From Salipaludibacillus daqingensis (lineage in GTDB: Bacteria; Bacillota; Bacilli; Bacillales; Salisediminibacteriaceae): a DNA stretch of 64,000 bases. Each line of letters starts with the position of its first letter. Position 1 is the first letter of the stretch. Shown here in pieces: positions 24,617 to 33,257 of this stretch. A program made the translations under genes and the position numbers. The notes below the pieces were generated by a model. The model ran no database searches. It was not told the origin of the DNA and saw only the letters and a list, made by a program, of their open reading frames with translations. The stretch spans positions 310,001-374,000 of the forward strand of contig NZ_JARZHF010000005.1 of NCBI RefSeq assembly GCF_029891575.1, written 5' to 3'.

Positions 24617-26572
24617 ATGTCTAAGAAAATTATTATTGTCGGTGGAGTCGCAGGTGGAGCTACGGCTGCTGCAAGGCTTCGTCGTATTGATGAAACATCT
24701 CATATCGTTGTTTTTGAAAAAGGAGAACACATTTCATTCGCTAACTGCGGGCTTCCATACTACATCGGTGGAACGATTGAAGATCGAGATAAACTTCTCG
24801 TACAAACAGTTGAAGGAATGTCACAAAAATTCAATCTCGATATTCGCAACTTAACGGAAGTTACAAAAATTAACCGTGAAGATCAAACCGTAACAGTCAA
24901 AAAAGTTGCTTCAGGGGAAGAGTACACAGAATCTTATGACCAGTTGGTTCTATCTCCTGGTGCAAGACCGATCGTTCCTCCTATTCCAGGGTTGAATGAT
25001 ACGGACAATGTGTTTACATTAAGAAACATTCCAGATACAGATAAAATCAAAGCATGGGTTGACGACAAGACACCTAAGAAAGCAGTAATTGTTGGTGGTG
25101 GATTCATTGGTTTGGAAATGGCAGAGAACCTTCATGAGCGTGGAATTGACGTTACGATCGTGGAAATGGCTAATCAAGTCATGGCTCCTATTGATTACGA
25201 AATGGCTGCAATCGTTCACGATCACCTTCGCAGTAAAGCGAGATTAATTTTAAATGATGGTGTGAAATCTTTTTCGGACAACGGAAAGAATATCGTTTTA
25301 CAAAGCGGACAAAAATTAGAGAGTGACCTCACAATTTTATCTATCGGGGTTCGTCCTGAAAATGAATTAGCCGTTTCTGCTAACTTGCCAGTCGGTGAGC
25401 GCGGTGGAATCATCGTTGACGAAACGTTAAGAACAGCGGACACTAACATTTTTGCGATCGGGGACGCGATTGAAGTAAAAGATTATAATCAACAAACGCC
25501 AACAATGGTGCCACTTGCATGGCCTGCAAACCGTCAAGGAAGAATTGTAGCAGATAATATTTATGGAAAAAATATCGCTTATAAAGGGACATTAGGTACA
25601 GCGATTGCGAAAGTATTTGATTTAACCGTTGCTGCAACAGGTAATAACGAAAAAACATTGAAAAAGCTAGGCGTTCCTTATCAAGCCATTCACGTTCACC
25701 CTGCTTCTCATGCTGGTTATTATCCTGGAGGGTTCCCAGTTTCATTAAAACTTACGTTCAATCCTGAAGATGGAACCATTTATGGTGCCCAAGGTGTTGG
25801 TATTAACGGAGTCGATAAGCGAATTGATGTCATTGCAACTGCTATTAAAGGGAAATTAACTGTATACGACTTGCCAGAACTAGAATTAGCCTATGCACCA
25901 CCATATTCTTCGGCAAAAGATCCAGTAAATATGCTCGGTTACGTGGCATCCAACGTAGCAGATGGGGAATTAGAGATCGTTCATCATGATAAAATTGACG
26001 AGATCGTCGCAAATGGTGGATACCTCGTTGATGTCCGCGATCCGTTAGAAGTGGAAATGGGCTCAATCCCAGGTTCCGTCAACATTCCACTAGACACATT
26101 ACGTGACCGTCTAACGGAATTACCAGCGGAGCAGCCGATTTATATTACGTGTCAAGTAGGCTTAAGAGGGTACTTGGCCACAAGAATCCTTGAGCAAAAC
26201 GGATTCCAACCAATTAATCTGAGCGGTGGATACAAAACGTATTCTTGTGTGAAAAATGTCTGTTCTGACTCTTTCCAAGATGACTTGAAGCGTGAAAAAA
26301 ATGAGATTTCAAATGAGTCTTCAACGAAAGAAGCAGACGTCATTATTGATGCTACTGGCCTTTCTTGTCCAGGTCCGATCATGAATTTACACAAAGCAAT
26401 GAAAGAACTAGAAGATGGTCAAACAGTAAAAATCTCTGTAACAGATCCTGGATTTGCTCGTGATGTTGACGCATGGTGCAAAAGCAACGGCAACACGTTA
26501 GTAGAACGAAATACTAGCAAAGACAATATTCATGCGATCATTGCTAAAGGAACGTTATCAAAAGTGAAATAA
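24617..26572 (+). CDS. CoA-disulfide reductase-rhodanese-TusA fusion
   Basis: A 651-residue flavoenzyme. The N-terminal half is a pyridine nucleotide-disulfide reductase of the CoADR type, with FAD motif GGVAGGATAAARLRR, catalytic Cys44 in SFANCGLPYYIGG, NAD(P) motif VGGGFIGLEMAENL, and a dimer domain. A rhodanese domain follows with active Cys512 (CQVGLRGY). A TusA-like domain ends the chain with Cys584 in GLSCPGP. CoADR-Rhd enzymes reduce polysulfide or CoA persulfide; the TusA domain would hand over sulfane sulfur. The ATG at 24617 is set by TTTGGAGG. The CstR-type operator fits induction by reactive sulfur species. Confidence 0.92.
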   Translation: MSKKIIIVGGVAGGATAAARLRRIDETSHIVVFEKGEHISFANCGLPYYIGGTIEDRDKLLVQTVEGMSQKFNLDIRNLTEVTKINREDQTVTVKKVASGEEYTESYDQLVLSPGARPIVPPIPGLNDTDNVFTLRNIPDTDKIKAWVDDKTPKKAVIVGGGFIGLEMAENLHERGIDVTIVEMANQVMAPIDYEMAAIVHDHLRSKARLILNDGVKSFSDNGKNIVLQSGQKLESDLTILSIGVRPENELAVSANLPVGERGGIIVDETLRTADTNIFAIGDAIEVKDYNQQTPTMVPLAWPANRQGRIVADNIYGKNIAYKGTLGTAIAKVFDLTVAATGNNEKTLKKLGVPYQAIHVHPASHAGYYPGGFPVSLKLTFNPEDGTIYGAQGVGINGVDKRIDVIATAIKGKLTVYDLPELELAYAPPYSSAKDPVNMLGYVASNVADGELEIVHHDKIDEIVANGGYLVDVRDPLEVEMGSIPGSVNIPLDTLRDRLTELPAEQPIYITCQVGLRGYLATRILEQNGFQPINLSGGYKTYSCVKNVCSDSFQDDLKREKNEISNESSTKEADVIIDATGLSCPGPIMNLHKAMKELEDGQTVKISVTDPGFARDVDAWCKSNGNTLVERNTSKDNIHAIIAKGTLSKVK

Positions 26573-26588
26573 GCTACTCCCTAATGAA

Positions 26589-26620
26589 CAGAACCCACCA
26601 ATTTGGTGGGTTCTTTCTTT
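26589..26620 (+). terminator. Terminator of the CoADR fusion gene
   Basis: AGAACCCACC-AATT-GGTGGGTTCT followed by TTCTTT. Confidence 0.85.
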
Positions 26621-26702
26621 GGTAGTAGAAATCATTTTTATCTCTATTAAAAAGTCTGTATAAGAGTGAATCGAAACTGTTTGTTGTATTTACTTTAGAT
26701 AA

Positions 26703-26735
26703 CAAAAAGCAGACTTCTTATTTCCGAAGTCTGCT
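26703..26735 (-). terminator. Terminator of cydDC
   Basis: GCAGACTTC and GAAGTCTGC arms; on the minus strand TTTTTG follows. It lies just after the cydC stop. Confidence 0.8.
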
Positions 26736-26745
26736 CTCATAATTA

Positions 26746-28473
26746 TCAAGCTGAAAAAACACTCTTTTCAATTTGTTTCATCTCATAAAAATAGCCTTTT
26801 TGCTTCATTAATTGATCGTACGTTCCTGTTTCTAATATCGTCCCTTCGTTCATGACAACGATACGGTCCATTTTTTCCAACCCTGTTAAGCGGTGACTCA
26901 CGAGTAGTAATGTATCGTTTGATGCTTGATCAAAAACGTGCTCATAAATGACTTTTTCGGTTAACACATCGACTGATGACGTTGGTTCATCTAATAACCA
27001 GAGGCGACTTCCTTTTAATAACGCTCTTGCTATCGATAAACGTTGTTTCTCACCACCTGAAAGGTTTTCGCCTTTTTCAAGCACCGAATCATCTAGCGAA
27101 AAATCTTCTAGCTTTACGTTGGCCAACGCTTCATTCATCTGTAGATCTGTTAAGCCGTCTTTAGCGAGCTGTAAATTTTCGCGAATCGTGCCATAGAAAA
27201 AATGATGATCTTGGAGAAGGGTATTTGTTCCAGACCATATGGATTCTTCTTCTACTTTACGGACGTCTTTTCCATTGATGAGTACATGTCCACTATCCGC
27301 TTCGTACACTTTTAAAAATAATTGGAGTAACGTTGATTTCCCCGATCCACTCGGACCTACAATGGCAGTTTTTGAACCAATCGGGATGTTTAAATTAATG
27401 TCATGCAAGGCTTGTCGGTCTTCAAATGGATAAGTAAACGTAAGGTTTTCCATCGTAAGTGACCATGGTTGACTATTCTCTAGTTTCTCAAGAACCTCCT
27501 CCGACCTCGTTTGCTCAGCTTCTTCGTTCTCTACTACAGAATACAACCTCGCTGCAGCTAAACGACTTTCTTCATAATGATTCGGAAAAGCCGCCATTGG
27601 CACAGCGTTCTCAAATACTGTTAAAGAAACCATCACGAGCATTGCAAGGAAAACACCCTCTAGTTCTCCTATTGAAACGAAGTAAGCGCCTACTGCTAGG
27701 ACAAACCAAGAAATGATCATCGTAATGCCATTATTCAATGATTGACTAAACAACGCTCGTCTCCCGTCCTTTTCTTGTTCATGAATGTATGCATCCGAAG
27801 CATCGATTAAATCACTTTCTTGCTTAGCTAATTTTTGATGGATTTTCAAATCTCGAAACCCATACAGAAATTCTGTCGCTGATACGGATAATTGACCTCG
27901 TTGTTCTCTTACTTGCCTTTCCAAATGGCTTTGTTTAACAGCAAACCAAGCAGGAATGGCAAAGCCAGTAAGAACAACTCCAACGATTAAGATCAGACCA
28001 ATATATATGGAGAAAAACATCGTAAATGCAATCGTCGCTAAAAATACGGTCACCATCACAAATGGTGGATAAAATACTCGTAAAAAGAAGTTTTGCAAAC
28101 TTTCTACATCGCCAACAATACGAGACAATAAATCCCCGCTACGGTATTTCTGAAAGATTTGCGGCGCTAACGGCATGATTTTTTCGAAAAAATGCACGCG
28201 TAAGTTACTTAATATTGTAAATGTTGCTCGGTGAGAATAGTATCGTTCCGCATATCGGCTTAGTGCTCGTGTGAAGCTAAACAACTTCAGCAAAGCAATG
28301 CTCACCGTTAGCACATATAGTGGTGGCATGATGGCCGCTTTTGAGATCAAGTAACCACTGTTGGCAAATACCGCAACGGCCCCCATACCTGCAAGGAACC
28401 CATATAAAATGGATAACAGGACATCTTTTTTCTCTTTTAACATCAGTGTGATGATCATGCTTATTTCTCTCAT
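26746..28473 (-). CDS. cydC: CydC, ABC exporter subunit for cytochrome bd assembly
   Basis: A 575-residue ABC half-transporter: six TM helices in the first ~300 residues, then an ATPase with Walker A VGPSGSGKST, signature ENLSGGEKQRLSIARALL, Walker B RLWLLDEPTSSVD and the H-loop VSHRL. CydDC exports reduced thiols (in E. coli glutathione/cysteine) and is needed for cytochrome bd maturation. The start overlaps the cydD stop as ATGA, with AAGGAGG 9 nt upstream, inside cydD. The cydAB oxidase genes are not in the window, unlike the B. subtilis cydABCD operon. Confidence 0.9.
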   Translation of the reverse strand: MREISMIITLMLKEKKDVLLSILYGFLAGMGAVAVFANSGYLISKAAIMPPLYVLTVSIALLKLFSFTRALSRYAERYYSHRATFTILSNLRVHFFEKIMPLAPQIFQKYRSGDLLSRIVGDVESLQNFFLRVFYPPFVMVTVFLATIAFTMFFSIYIGLILIVGVVLTGFAIPAWFAVKQSHLERQVREQRGQLSVSATEFLYGFRDLKIHQKLAKQESDLIDASDAYIHEQEKDGRRALFSQSLNNGITMIISWFVLAVGAYFVSIGELEGVFLAMLVMVSLTVFENAVPMAAFPNHYEESRLAAARLYSVVENEEAEQTRSEEVLEKLENSQPWSLTMENLTFTYPFEDRQALHDINLNIPIGSKTAIVGPSGSGKSTLLQLFLKVYEADSGHVLINGKDVRKVEEESIWSGTNTLLQDHHFFYGTIRENLQLAKDGLTDLQMNEALANVKLEDFSLDDSVLEKGENLSGGEKQRLSIARALLKGSRLWLLDEPTSSVDVLTEKVIYEHVFDQASNDTLLLVSHRLTGLEKMDRIVVMNEGTILETGTYDQLMKQKGYFYEMKQIEKSVFSA

Positions 28474-30200
28474 CCTGCATCGCCTCCTTGCTGAACACGC
28501 ACCATGTTTTTGTAAGATGGCGAGCTACGTAGTAGTTCGTCATGCGTTCCATTTGCAACTAATTCTCCATCTTCGATAAATAAAATTTGGTCCGCTCTCA
28601 TGATCGTATGAAGTCTGTGTGCAACAGTGATGACCGTAGACGAGTGACCAAGTTTTTTCATTGATCGTTGCAAAATTTGCTCTGTTTTCAAGTCAAGGCC
28701 AACTGTCGGTTCATCAAAAAGGATCACTGTCGGTTTTTTCAGAAAGGCTCTAGCGATAGCAACTCGCTGCTTTTCTCCACCAGATAACCCTCTTCCCCCT
28801 TCACCGATTTTCGTGTCGTACCCTTTATCAAGCTTTGAAATCATCTCGGCAATTCCTGCTTGTTCTGCCGCTTCCACGACTTCTTCTCTAGAAAAATCCG
28901 TTAATCCTAATGCAATGTTTTCTTCTATTGTTCCAGAAAAAAGGTATGGATTTTGTGAGATATAACTTAGTTGATGAAACCAATCTGATTCCTTGTAATC
29001 AAATAACGGACGTCCTTCTACATCGATCGATCCATCCGTTGGCGCTATTAGACCAGACAGCAAATGAAGCAAGGTCGTTTTCCCTGCACCACTTCGTCCA
29101 ACAATCGCTACCTCACTATTTGGTGGTACATTCGCATCGATTTGTTTTAATGCAAACCGATTTTCTCCATAAGAGAAATGCACGCCACGAAGGTCTATCG
29201 TGGGTGGACCTCCACTCACATCAAGCGATTTATCTCCCCAATGAACTGGTAGCTCTTCTTCTTCTAATTCATCTGATATGCGAGTTGCTGCGCCCATACT
29301 TCCTCTCCCTGTATGAAAGGCGCTTCCTAACTCTTTAAGAGAAGCAAAAAACTCAGGGACAAGAATGAGGACAAAAAATGCTGTGAAAAATGTTAACTGA
29401 TCGTAAATAACGAGTCTAAGCCCCACTTCTAAAGCTACTAGCGCAATACTGAGCATAGAAATAAATTCAAGCATAAGCGAAGATAAAAAGGCGATTTTCA
29501 ACACATCCATCGTCGCTTCTCGATAATCGATGCTGCTATTTCGAATGTCTTCTCTTTTGTCTTTCGCACGTCCAAAAAACTTCAGTGTTGACAGTCCTTG
29601 CAATATATCTAAAAACCTTCCTGAAAAAACAGCCATCTTTTCCATTTGTTCTTCTGATTTTTTCTGTGTGTTTTTCCCGATAATGATCATCATAATAGGA
29701 ATAAACGGTGCCGTCACAACTAAAATAACTCCAGAAACCCAGTTGTATGAAAAAACAGCAACTAACATCATCAGTGGTACGATGGTCGATTGAATCATTT
29801 GCGGGTAATAATGACGAAAGTAACTTTCAATTTCATCTACTGAATCAAGCATGACGCTGACTTTTTCTCCTGATTGTCCTTTGATCGAAGCTTGCATAGG
29901 ATTTCGAGCATATTTTTGTAATAACTGTTTTCGAATATCAGATTTGACCTTTGATGCCATCCTTAAACCTGTTCGACCATTCACATAAGAAAACATTGCA
30001 CGAGCTAATAGGGCAATGAAAAGTCCCCCTAACCAAGGGATAATATCTTGAAATGTTCCATCGTTCAAAAATACATGATCGACAATTGCCACAATAAAAT
30101 ACGCTTGGGCAATGATCGATAAACCGATCAAAATAGATGATACCATCAGAGTTGACCTGCTTTTTCTCTGGGATTGTGCCATTTGCTTAAGTTGATTCAT
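28470..30200 (-). CDS. cydD: CydD, ABC exporter subunit for cytochrome bd assembly
   Basis: A 576-residue ABC half-transporter: TM domain with FIVAIVDHVF, GRTGLRMASKVKSDIRKQLL, then ATPase motifs VGRSGAGKTT, RGLSGGEKQRVAIARAFL, and TVILFDEPTVGLD. It forms a heterodimer with CydC. The start is placed at the ATG at 30200, preceded by GGAG at 10 nt; the open frame upstream is longer but lacks an SD. No clear Rex or Fnr box is visible, although an imperfect TGWCAC-AAAA-GTGWCA dyad lies about 125 bp upstream of the start. Confidence 0.9.
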   Translation of the reverse strand: MNQLKQMAQSQRKSRSTLMVSSILIGLSIIAQAYFIVAIVDHVFLNDGTFQDIIPWLGGLFIALLARAMFSYVNGRTGLRMASKVKSDIRKQLLQKYARNPMQASIKGQSGEKVSVMLDSVDEIESYFRHYYPQMIQSTIVPLMMLVAVFSYNWVSGVILVVTAPFIPIMMIIIGKNTQKKSEEQMEKMAVFSGRFLDILQGLSTLKFFGRAKDKREDIRNSSIDYREATMDVLKIAFLSSLMLEFISMLSIALVALEVGLRLVIYDQLTFFTAFFVLILVPEFFASLKELGSAFHTGRGSMGAATRISDELEEEELPVHWGDKSLDVSGGPPTIDLRGVHFSYGENRFALKQIDANVPPNSEVAIVGRSGAGKTTLLHLLSGLIAPTDGSIDVEGRPLFDYKESDWFHQLSYISQNPYLFSGTIEENIALGLTDFSREEVVEAAEQAGIAEMISKLDKGYDTKIGEGGRGLSGGEKQRVAIARAFLKKPTVILFDEPTVGLDLKTEQILQRSMKKLGHSSTVITVAHRLHTIMRADQILFIEDGELVANGTHDELLRSSPSYKNMVRVQQGGDAG

Positions 30201-30628
30201 ATCGAATGATCTCCTAACGGAAGTTAATGTGCTATCTTCATTTTCCACTTTGTTTATAGGGTTAATACCTTCTATTTTAAAGGATGCCTTTATAGATCGC
30301 ACAAAAGATGCTTCATTATATTATGACACTTTTGTGACAAACAGATAAATTTCTCTCCGTAAGCTTATCATTTTTTCCGTTTGTTAGCTGAAATTATTAA
30401 TAATCCATGTTTTTCATAACATATCCTTTTATGTTTTCTCAAAAGCTATGTTAAAGGTTAATGTTGATATTAGAAAAAGCCGAGAGTCTCCCGTGGGAAA
30501 GACGAGACGCTACAAAAATTGGCGGACATCCTTCCACCCTTAGATTGCAGTGGACAATGCGGTCGACTTTCTAGTGGAATACCTTGCTTTCTTTGATGGG
30601 AAATATTAGGAATAAAGGAGTTGTTCAT
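30201..30628. other. 430-bp intergenic region with a GC-richer decayed repeat
   Basis: The first ~270 bp are A/T-rich and hold no clear gene. From about 30474 to 30600 the composition shifts; minus-strand text such as GTCTTTCCCACGGGAGACTC resembles the dispersed GCTTTCCGCGGG-type elements found in many Bacillaceae. I see no gene here. The assignment to that repeat family is tentative. Confidence 0.35.
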
Positions 30629-30811
30629 ATGGGCAGCACAAGAAATAGACGTGCTCGTGATAAAAATAAACAAAAACTACCTCAAACACCGACAAAAGAT
30701 ATCGTAAGGGACGATTCGGATTTGGAAATAGCGAAAGAACTGGACGATCTCTACGATCTTCATGCTAATCCCGGTTATCCTCCAACCGAAGTCGAACGAA
30801 AAAAGAAATAA
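30629..30811 (+). CDS. YfhD-like small protein
   Basis: A 60-residue hydrophilic, highly charged protein. The segment LPQTPTKDIVRDDSDLEIAKELDD resembles the LPQTPK...D.EFS.ELAD pattern of YfhD family proteins of bacilli, of unknown function. The ATG follows AAAGGAG at 8 nt. A terminator closes the gene. Confidence 0.6.
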   Translation: MGSTRNRRARDKNKQKLPQTPTKDIVRDDSDLEIAKELDDLYDLHANPGYPPTEVERKKK

Positions 30812-30814
30812 CTC

Positions 30815-30855
30815 AAAAAGACATTAGGTTTGAATTTGCACCTAGTGTCTTTTTG
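30815..30855 (+). terminator. Terminator
   Basis: AAAAAGACATTAGGT and ACCTAGTGTCTTTTT form the stem with a 10-nt loop. Confidence 0.85.
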
Positions 30856-31078
30856 ATGTTGATGATTTGTTAAGCCTGTTAATCCTGTTAAAATCTAGGA
30901 GACGCATGTCGTACAAAAAATCCCACATTTTTTCCGAGGAAACTGAGTAATTACTCGAAGAATTCCAGTGTCATTTTCAACATTAACAGTGAATCATCAA
31001 AAAGCTTATTTTTTAGTCCAACTTCCCTTTCATTAGGAAACTATATAGAAAACTATGATGATCGAAGGAGTTTGAAAA

Positions 31079-31177
31079 ATGTCTATTGATGCCTTCCTTA
31101 TTGGATTAGCTTTTATTTCCATTCACTTACTGGCAAACGAATTAATTCCACTAAGGCTACCGACTAGTGACCCATGA
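31079..31177 (+). CDS. 32-aa hydrophobic peptide running into a 53-bp repeat
   Basis: A short frame, MSIDAFLIGLAFISIHLLAN..., with one hydrophobic helix and GAAGGAG 8 nt upstream. Its last five codons lie in, or next to, the CTAGTGACCC repeat, which supplies the stop. It may be a genuine micro-protein whose end was rewritten by the repeat, or a truncated remnant. I recognise no homologue. Confidence 0.35.
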   Translation: MSIDAFLIGLAFISIHLLANELIPLRLPTSDP

Positions 31178-31265
31178 TTGCTCTTTTTTCAATTCAATGG
31201 TCACTAGTGCCCTCCTTTAGTGACCCTAATTAGCTTTTTTGACGTCTTTTAGGTCACTAATTCCA
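31164..31265. repeat. Two copies of a 53-bp intergenic tandem repeat
   Basis: CTAGTGACCC at 31164 recurs as TTAGTGACCC at 31217, 53 bp later, with matching GGTCACTAGTGCC and TTTTTT stretches between. The same repeat with the same period is at 57886-58232. Confidence 0.7.
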
Positions 31266-31287
31266 TTCATCCCCCTCAATTCCGCTG

Positions 31288-32262
31288 TTAGCCAAACATT
31301 GCCGAAAAAGTTTCTCTACCAACTATTCCATCCACAGTTATCCCTTCATACTCTTGAAATTCTCTAACTGACGCCTCTGTTTGAGGTCCGTAAATGCCAT
31401 CAATCTGCCCTGGGGGAAAACCTTTACCAAAAAGAGTCGCTTGAATCATCCAAGTGATATTGCCTTGTGCGCCTCTTCGAACATTGATGACAGCCCTTCT
31501 CGTGTTTGGTCCCCAAATTCCATCTACCTTAAGATCACGATTGAATTGACTATTTAACTCTCTTTGCAATGCTTTTATTAACGCACTTTCTGTTTCCGGT
31601 CCATAAATGTTATCTACAGCGATGGAAAGGTCATATCGATTGTTTAATGTCGACTGAATCGTACTCATTGTCCCTTGTGATAAAGTGTCATCATCATCTT
31701 GTTCATCCACCTCACCAGATCCATTTTCATCTAACTGATATAAAGTCACAATCCCATTTGTATGACCTTGCGCGATTTGTTCCAAAAAATCACTATCAGC
31801 TAATTTTGCAGCGTCATCAGGATCATCAATAAATAGGTTTTCTGTTAAAATGGCAGGCATACTCGTTTCCCGAAGGACAGCAAAATCTGCTCGTTTTTTC
31901 CCCCGGTCTGTTTCGTTAATTTCATCAATAATTGCAGCGTGCATAACCCCTTGCTTTCTTGTTGTTTCTTCAGGTACATCGCCACTCCAAATATATGTTT
32001 CAAAACCACTTCCGCCTGCAGCATTCACATGAACAGAAATAAAGTAATCTGCTCCCCATGTATTTGCTTGCTCCGCTCGATCCGATAACGAAACAAATCG
32101 ATCATCTTTTCGACTCATTCTCGTTTCAACACCACTGTAGTCGCTTAATTGAGTAACGATTCGTTTGGAAATGTCCAAAACTATATCTTTCTCTTGCATT
32201 CCATTCCCTTCCGCTCCAATATTACTCCCACCATGACCAGGATCTATAAAGATTTTAACCAT
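31288..32262 (-). CDS. N-acetylmuramoyl-L-alanine amidase, CwlC-like, with peptidoglycan-binding repeats
   Basis: A 324-residue enzyme with no signal peptide. The N-terminal Amidase_3 domain (MVKIFIDPGHGGSNIGAEGNGMQEKDI...) matches the CwlC start closely and keeps the zinc ligands (DPGHGG, SVHVNA, and a Glu in ILTEN). Two peptidoglycan-binding domains follow (each with a (I/V)YGP or WGP motif). CwlC lyses the mother cell at the end of sporulation, which suits the absence of a signal. CATGTAATA at 32309-32317 on the minus strand is one mismatch from the sigma-K/E -10 box CATANNNTA. Confidence 0.88.
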   Translation of the reverse strand: MVKIFIDPGHGGSNIGAEGNGMQEKDIVLDISKRIVTQLSDYSGVETRMSRKDDRFVSLSDRAEQANTWGADYFISVHVNAAGGSGFETYIWSGDVPEETTRKQGVMHAAIIDEINETDRGKKRADFAVLRETSMPAILTENLFIDDPDDAAKLADSDFLEQIAQGHTNGIVTLYQLDENGSGEVDEQDDDDTLSQGTMSTIQSTLNNRYDLSIAVDNIYGPETESALIKALQRELNSQFNRDLKVDGIWGPNTRRAVINVRRGAQGNITWMIQATLFGKGFPPGQIDGIYGPQTEASVREFQEYEGITVDGIVGRETFSAMFG

Positions 32263-32403
32263 TATTTCTCCTCCTAAACTGATCTTTGTTCCAAAATCTC
32301 ATTCCTTTTATTACATGAATGGTTGAGAATAGTTGATTGGACAACTGACGATTTTCTATTAATTTTTGGTTCTTTTCTAAAAAATTGTTGCTTTTTATCA
32401 TAA

Positions 32404-32437
32404 GAAAAAAAGCTGTTCCAATTTGGAGCAGCTTTCA
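32404..32437 (-). terminator. Terminator downstream of sinI-like gene
   Basis: AAAGCTGCTCC-AAATT-GGAACAGCTTT followed by TTTTTC on the minus strand. Confidence 0.75.
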
Positions 32438-32508
32438 TAAAATCAGCTAAACTTATTTATTTTATCGACATCGTGCGAATTACTACCTAAGTATCGTAAG
32501 AAGTATCA

Positions 32509-32670
32509 TTAAGATACGTTTCCTGAGGCTTCATTCACATTGAAATGCTGTTCTGCTGATTTTTGTCTAAGAAATTTCCGGACGTCTTCTGGCTTCAATC
32601 CAATTTTTCTTGCCTCTGTCATCATTTGCTCCCATTCTTTGTCTAAGGTTGTGTACATTTTTTCCATCAC
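32509..32670 (-). CDS. SinI-like anti-repressor
   Basis: A 53-residue protein containing the SinI domain: LDKEWEQMMTEARKIGLKPED then VRKFLRQK. SinI binds and inactivates SinR, the master repressor of biofilm genes. The tail after the domain (SAEQHFNVNEASGNVS) differs from B. subtilis SinI. The GTG at 32670 lies 9 nt after AAGGAGG and is preferred; the next codon is ATG. No sinR is in the window. A c-di-GMP-I riboswitch lies just upstream on the same strand and very probably controls this gene. Confidence 0.85.
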   Translation of the reverse strand: MMEKMYTTLDKEWEQMMTEARKIGLKPEDVRKFLRQKSAEQHFNVNEASGNVS

Positions 32671-32702
32671 GGCCCTAGACCTCCTTCCCCACAAGTGCCT
32701 AA

Positions 32703-32790
32703 TAGGTAGCTCGGCGATCATAAGTCCGAAGTTGAAGACCCTTAGACCCGTAGCTTTGCGTCCTTGCCTTTAGACAAGTTTGCCTTTAAC
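32703..32790 (-). ncRNA. Cyclic di-GMP-I (GEMM-I) riboswitch
   Basis: On the minus strand the aptamer reads AAAGGCAAACTTGTC, then GGACGCAAAGCTACGGGTCT, then a P3 stem, TATGATCGCCGAGCTACC. The GACGCAAAGC core and the terminal GAGCTACC match the GEMM-I consensus. It ends about 35 nt before the GTG start. No T-run hairpin is visible between aptamer and gene, so control of translation seems more likely than termination. Confidence 0.9.
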
Positions 32791-32984
32791 TAGTAGGAGA
32801 GTTTTTTTTCAAACCGATGAGCAAAACCAAATCTTCCCCTCTCCTTAACGTTTGAATTTTCCGACTTTTCACCATGTAAAACCTTTTAACCTAGCAGTCC
32901 ATTGAATGAATGTCTATGACTTAGTCAACCTGTCTGAATTTAAATATACACGGCTAAGGTTAAAACCAAGTTAAATAAAGGAAA

Positions 32985-33011
32985 AAAATCATTCTTTTTT
33001 AGAATGATTTT
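32985..33011 (-). terminator. Terminator of the sensor/regulator operon
   Basis: AAAATCATTCT-TTTTT-AGAATGATTTT; on the minus strand followed by TTT. It is about 250 bp after the response regulator stop, and the sequence between holds no gene. Confidence 0.6.
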
Positions 33012-33257
33012 CACGTCACAAAAATTCAATTATTTAGTTAAAGAATACCACCAAATGACAATTCATTGGGCACTAACATCTGTAACTTAAAAAGAAAATC
33101 ACTATAGAACAAGGGTTTGTATCTTTATTTCTGTTTTTAGAGACATCAATAGAATGACATAATATTACAGGTGTTTCAAACAATTTCACGCTTTAATAAC
33201 ACAGTACTTTCTATTTTCCCTTTTTAGACAGTGCAATCCAACAATTCCTAATTTCTT

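Noticed and set aside
30324-30342. Possible Rex/Fnr-like site upstream of cydD
   Set aside because: The dyad TGWCAC-AAAA-GTGWCA does not match TTGTGA-N6-TCACAA or TGTGA-N6-TCACA.
32791-32940. Sigma-D or sigma-A promoter for the riboswitch transcript
   Set aside because: TAAA and GTCGGAAA are 19 nt apart, outside the sigma-D spacing, and TTTACA or TTGACT lack a fair -10, so no promoter could be assigned.
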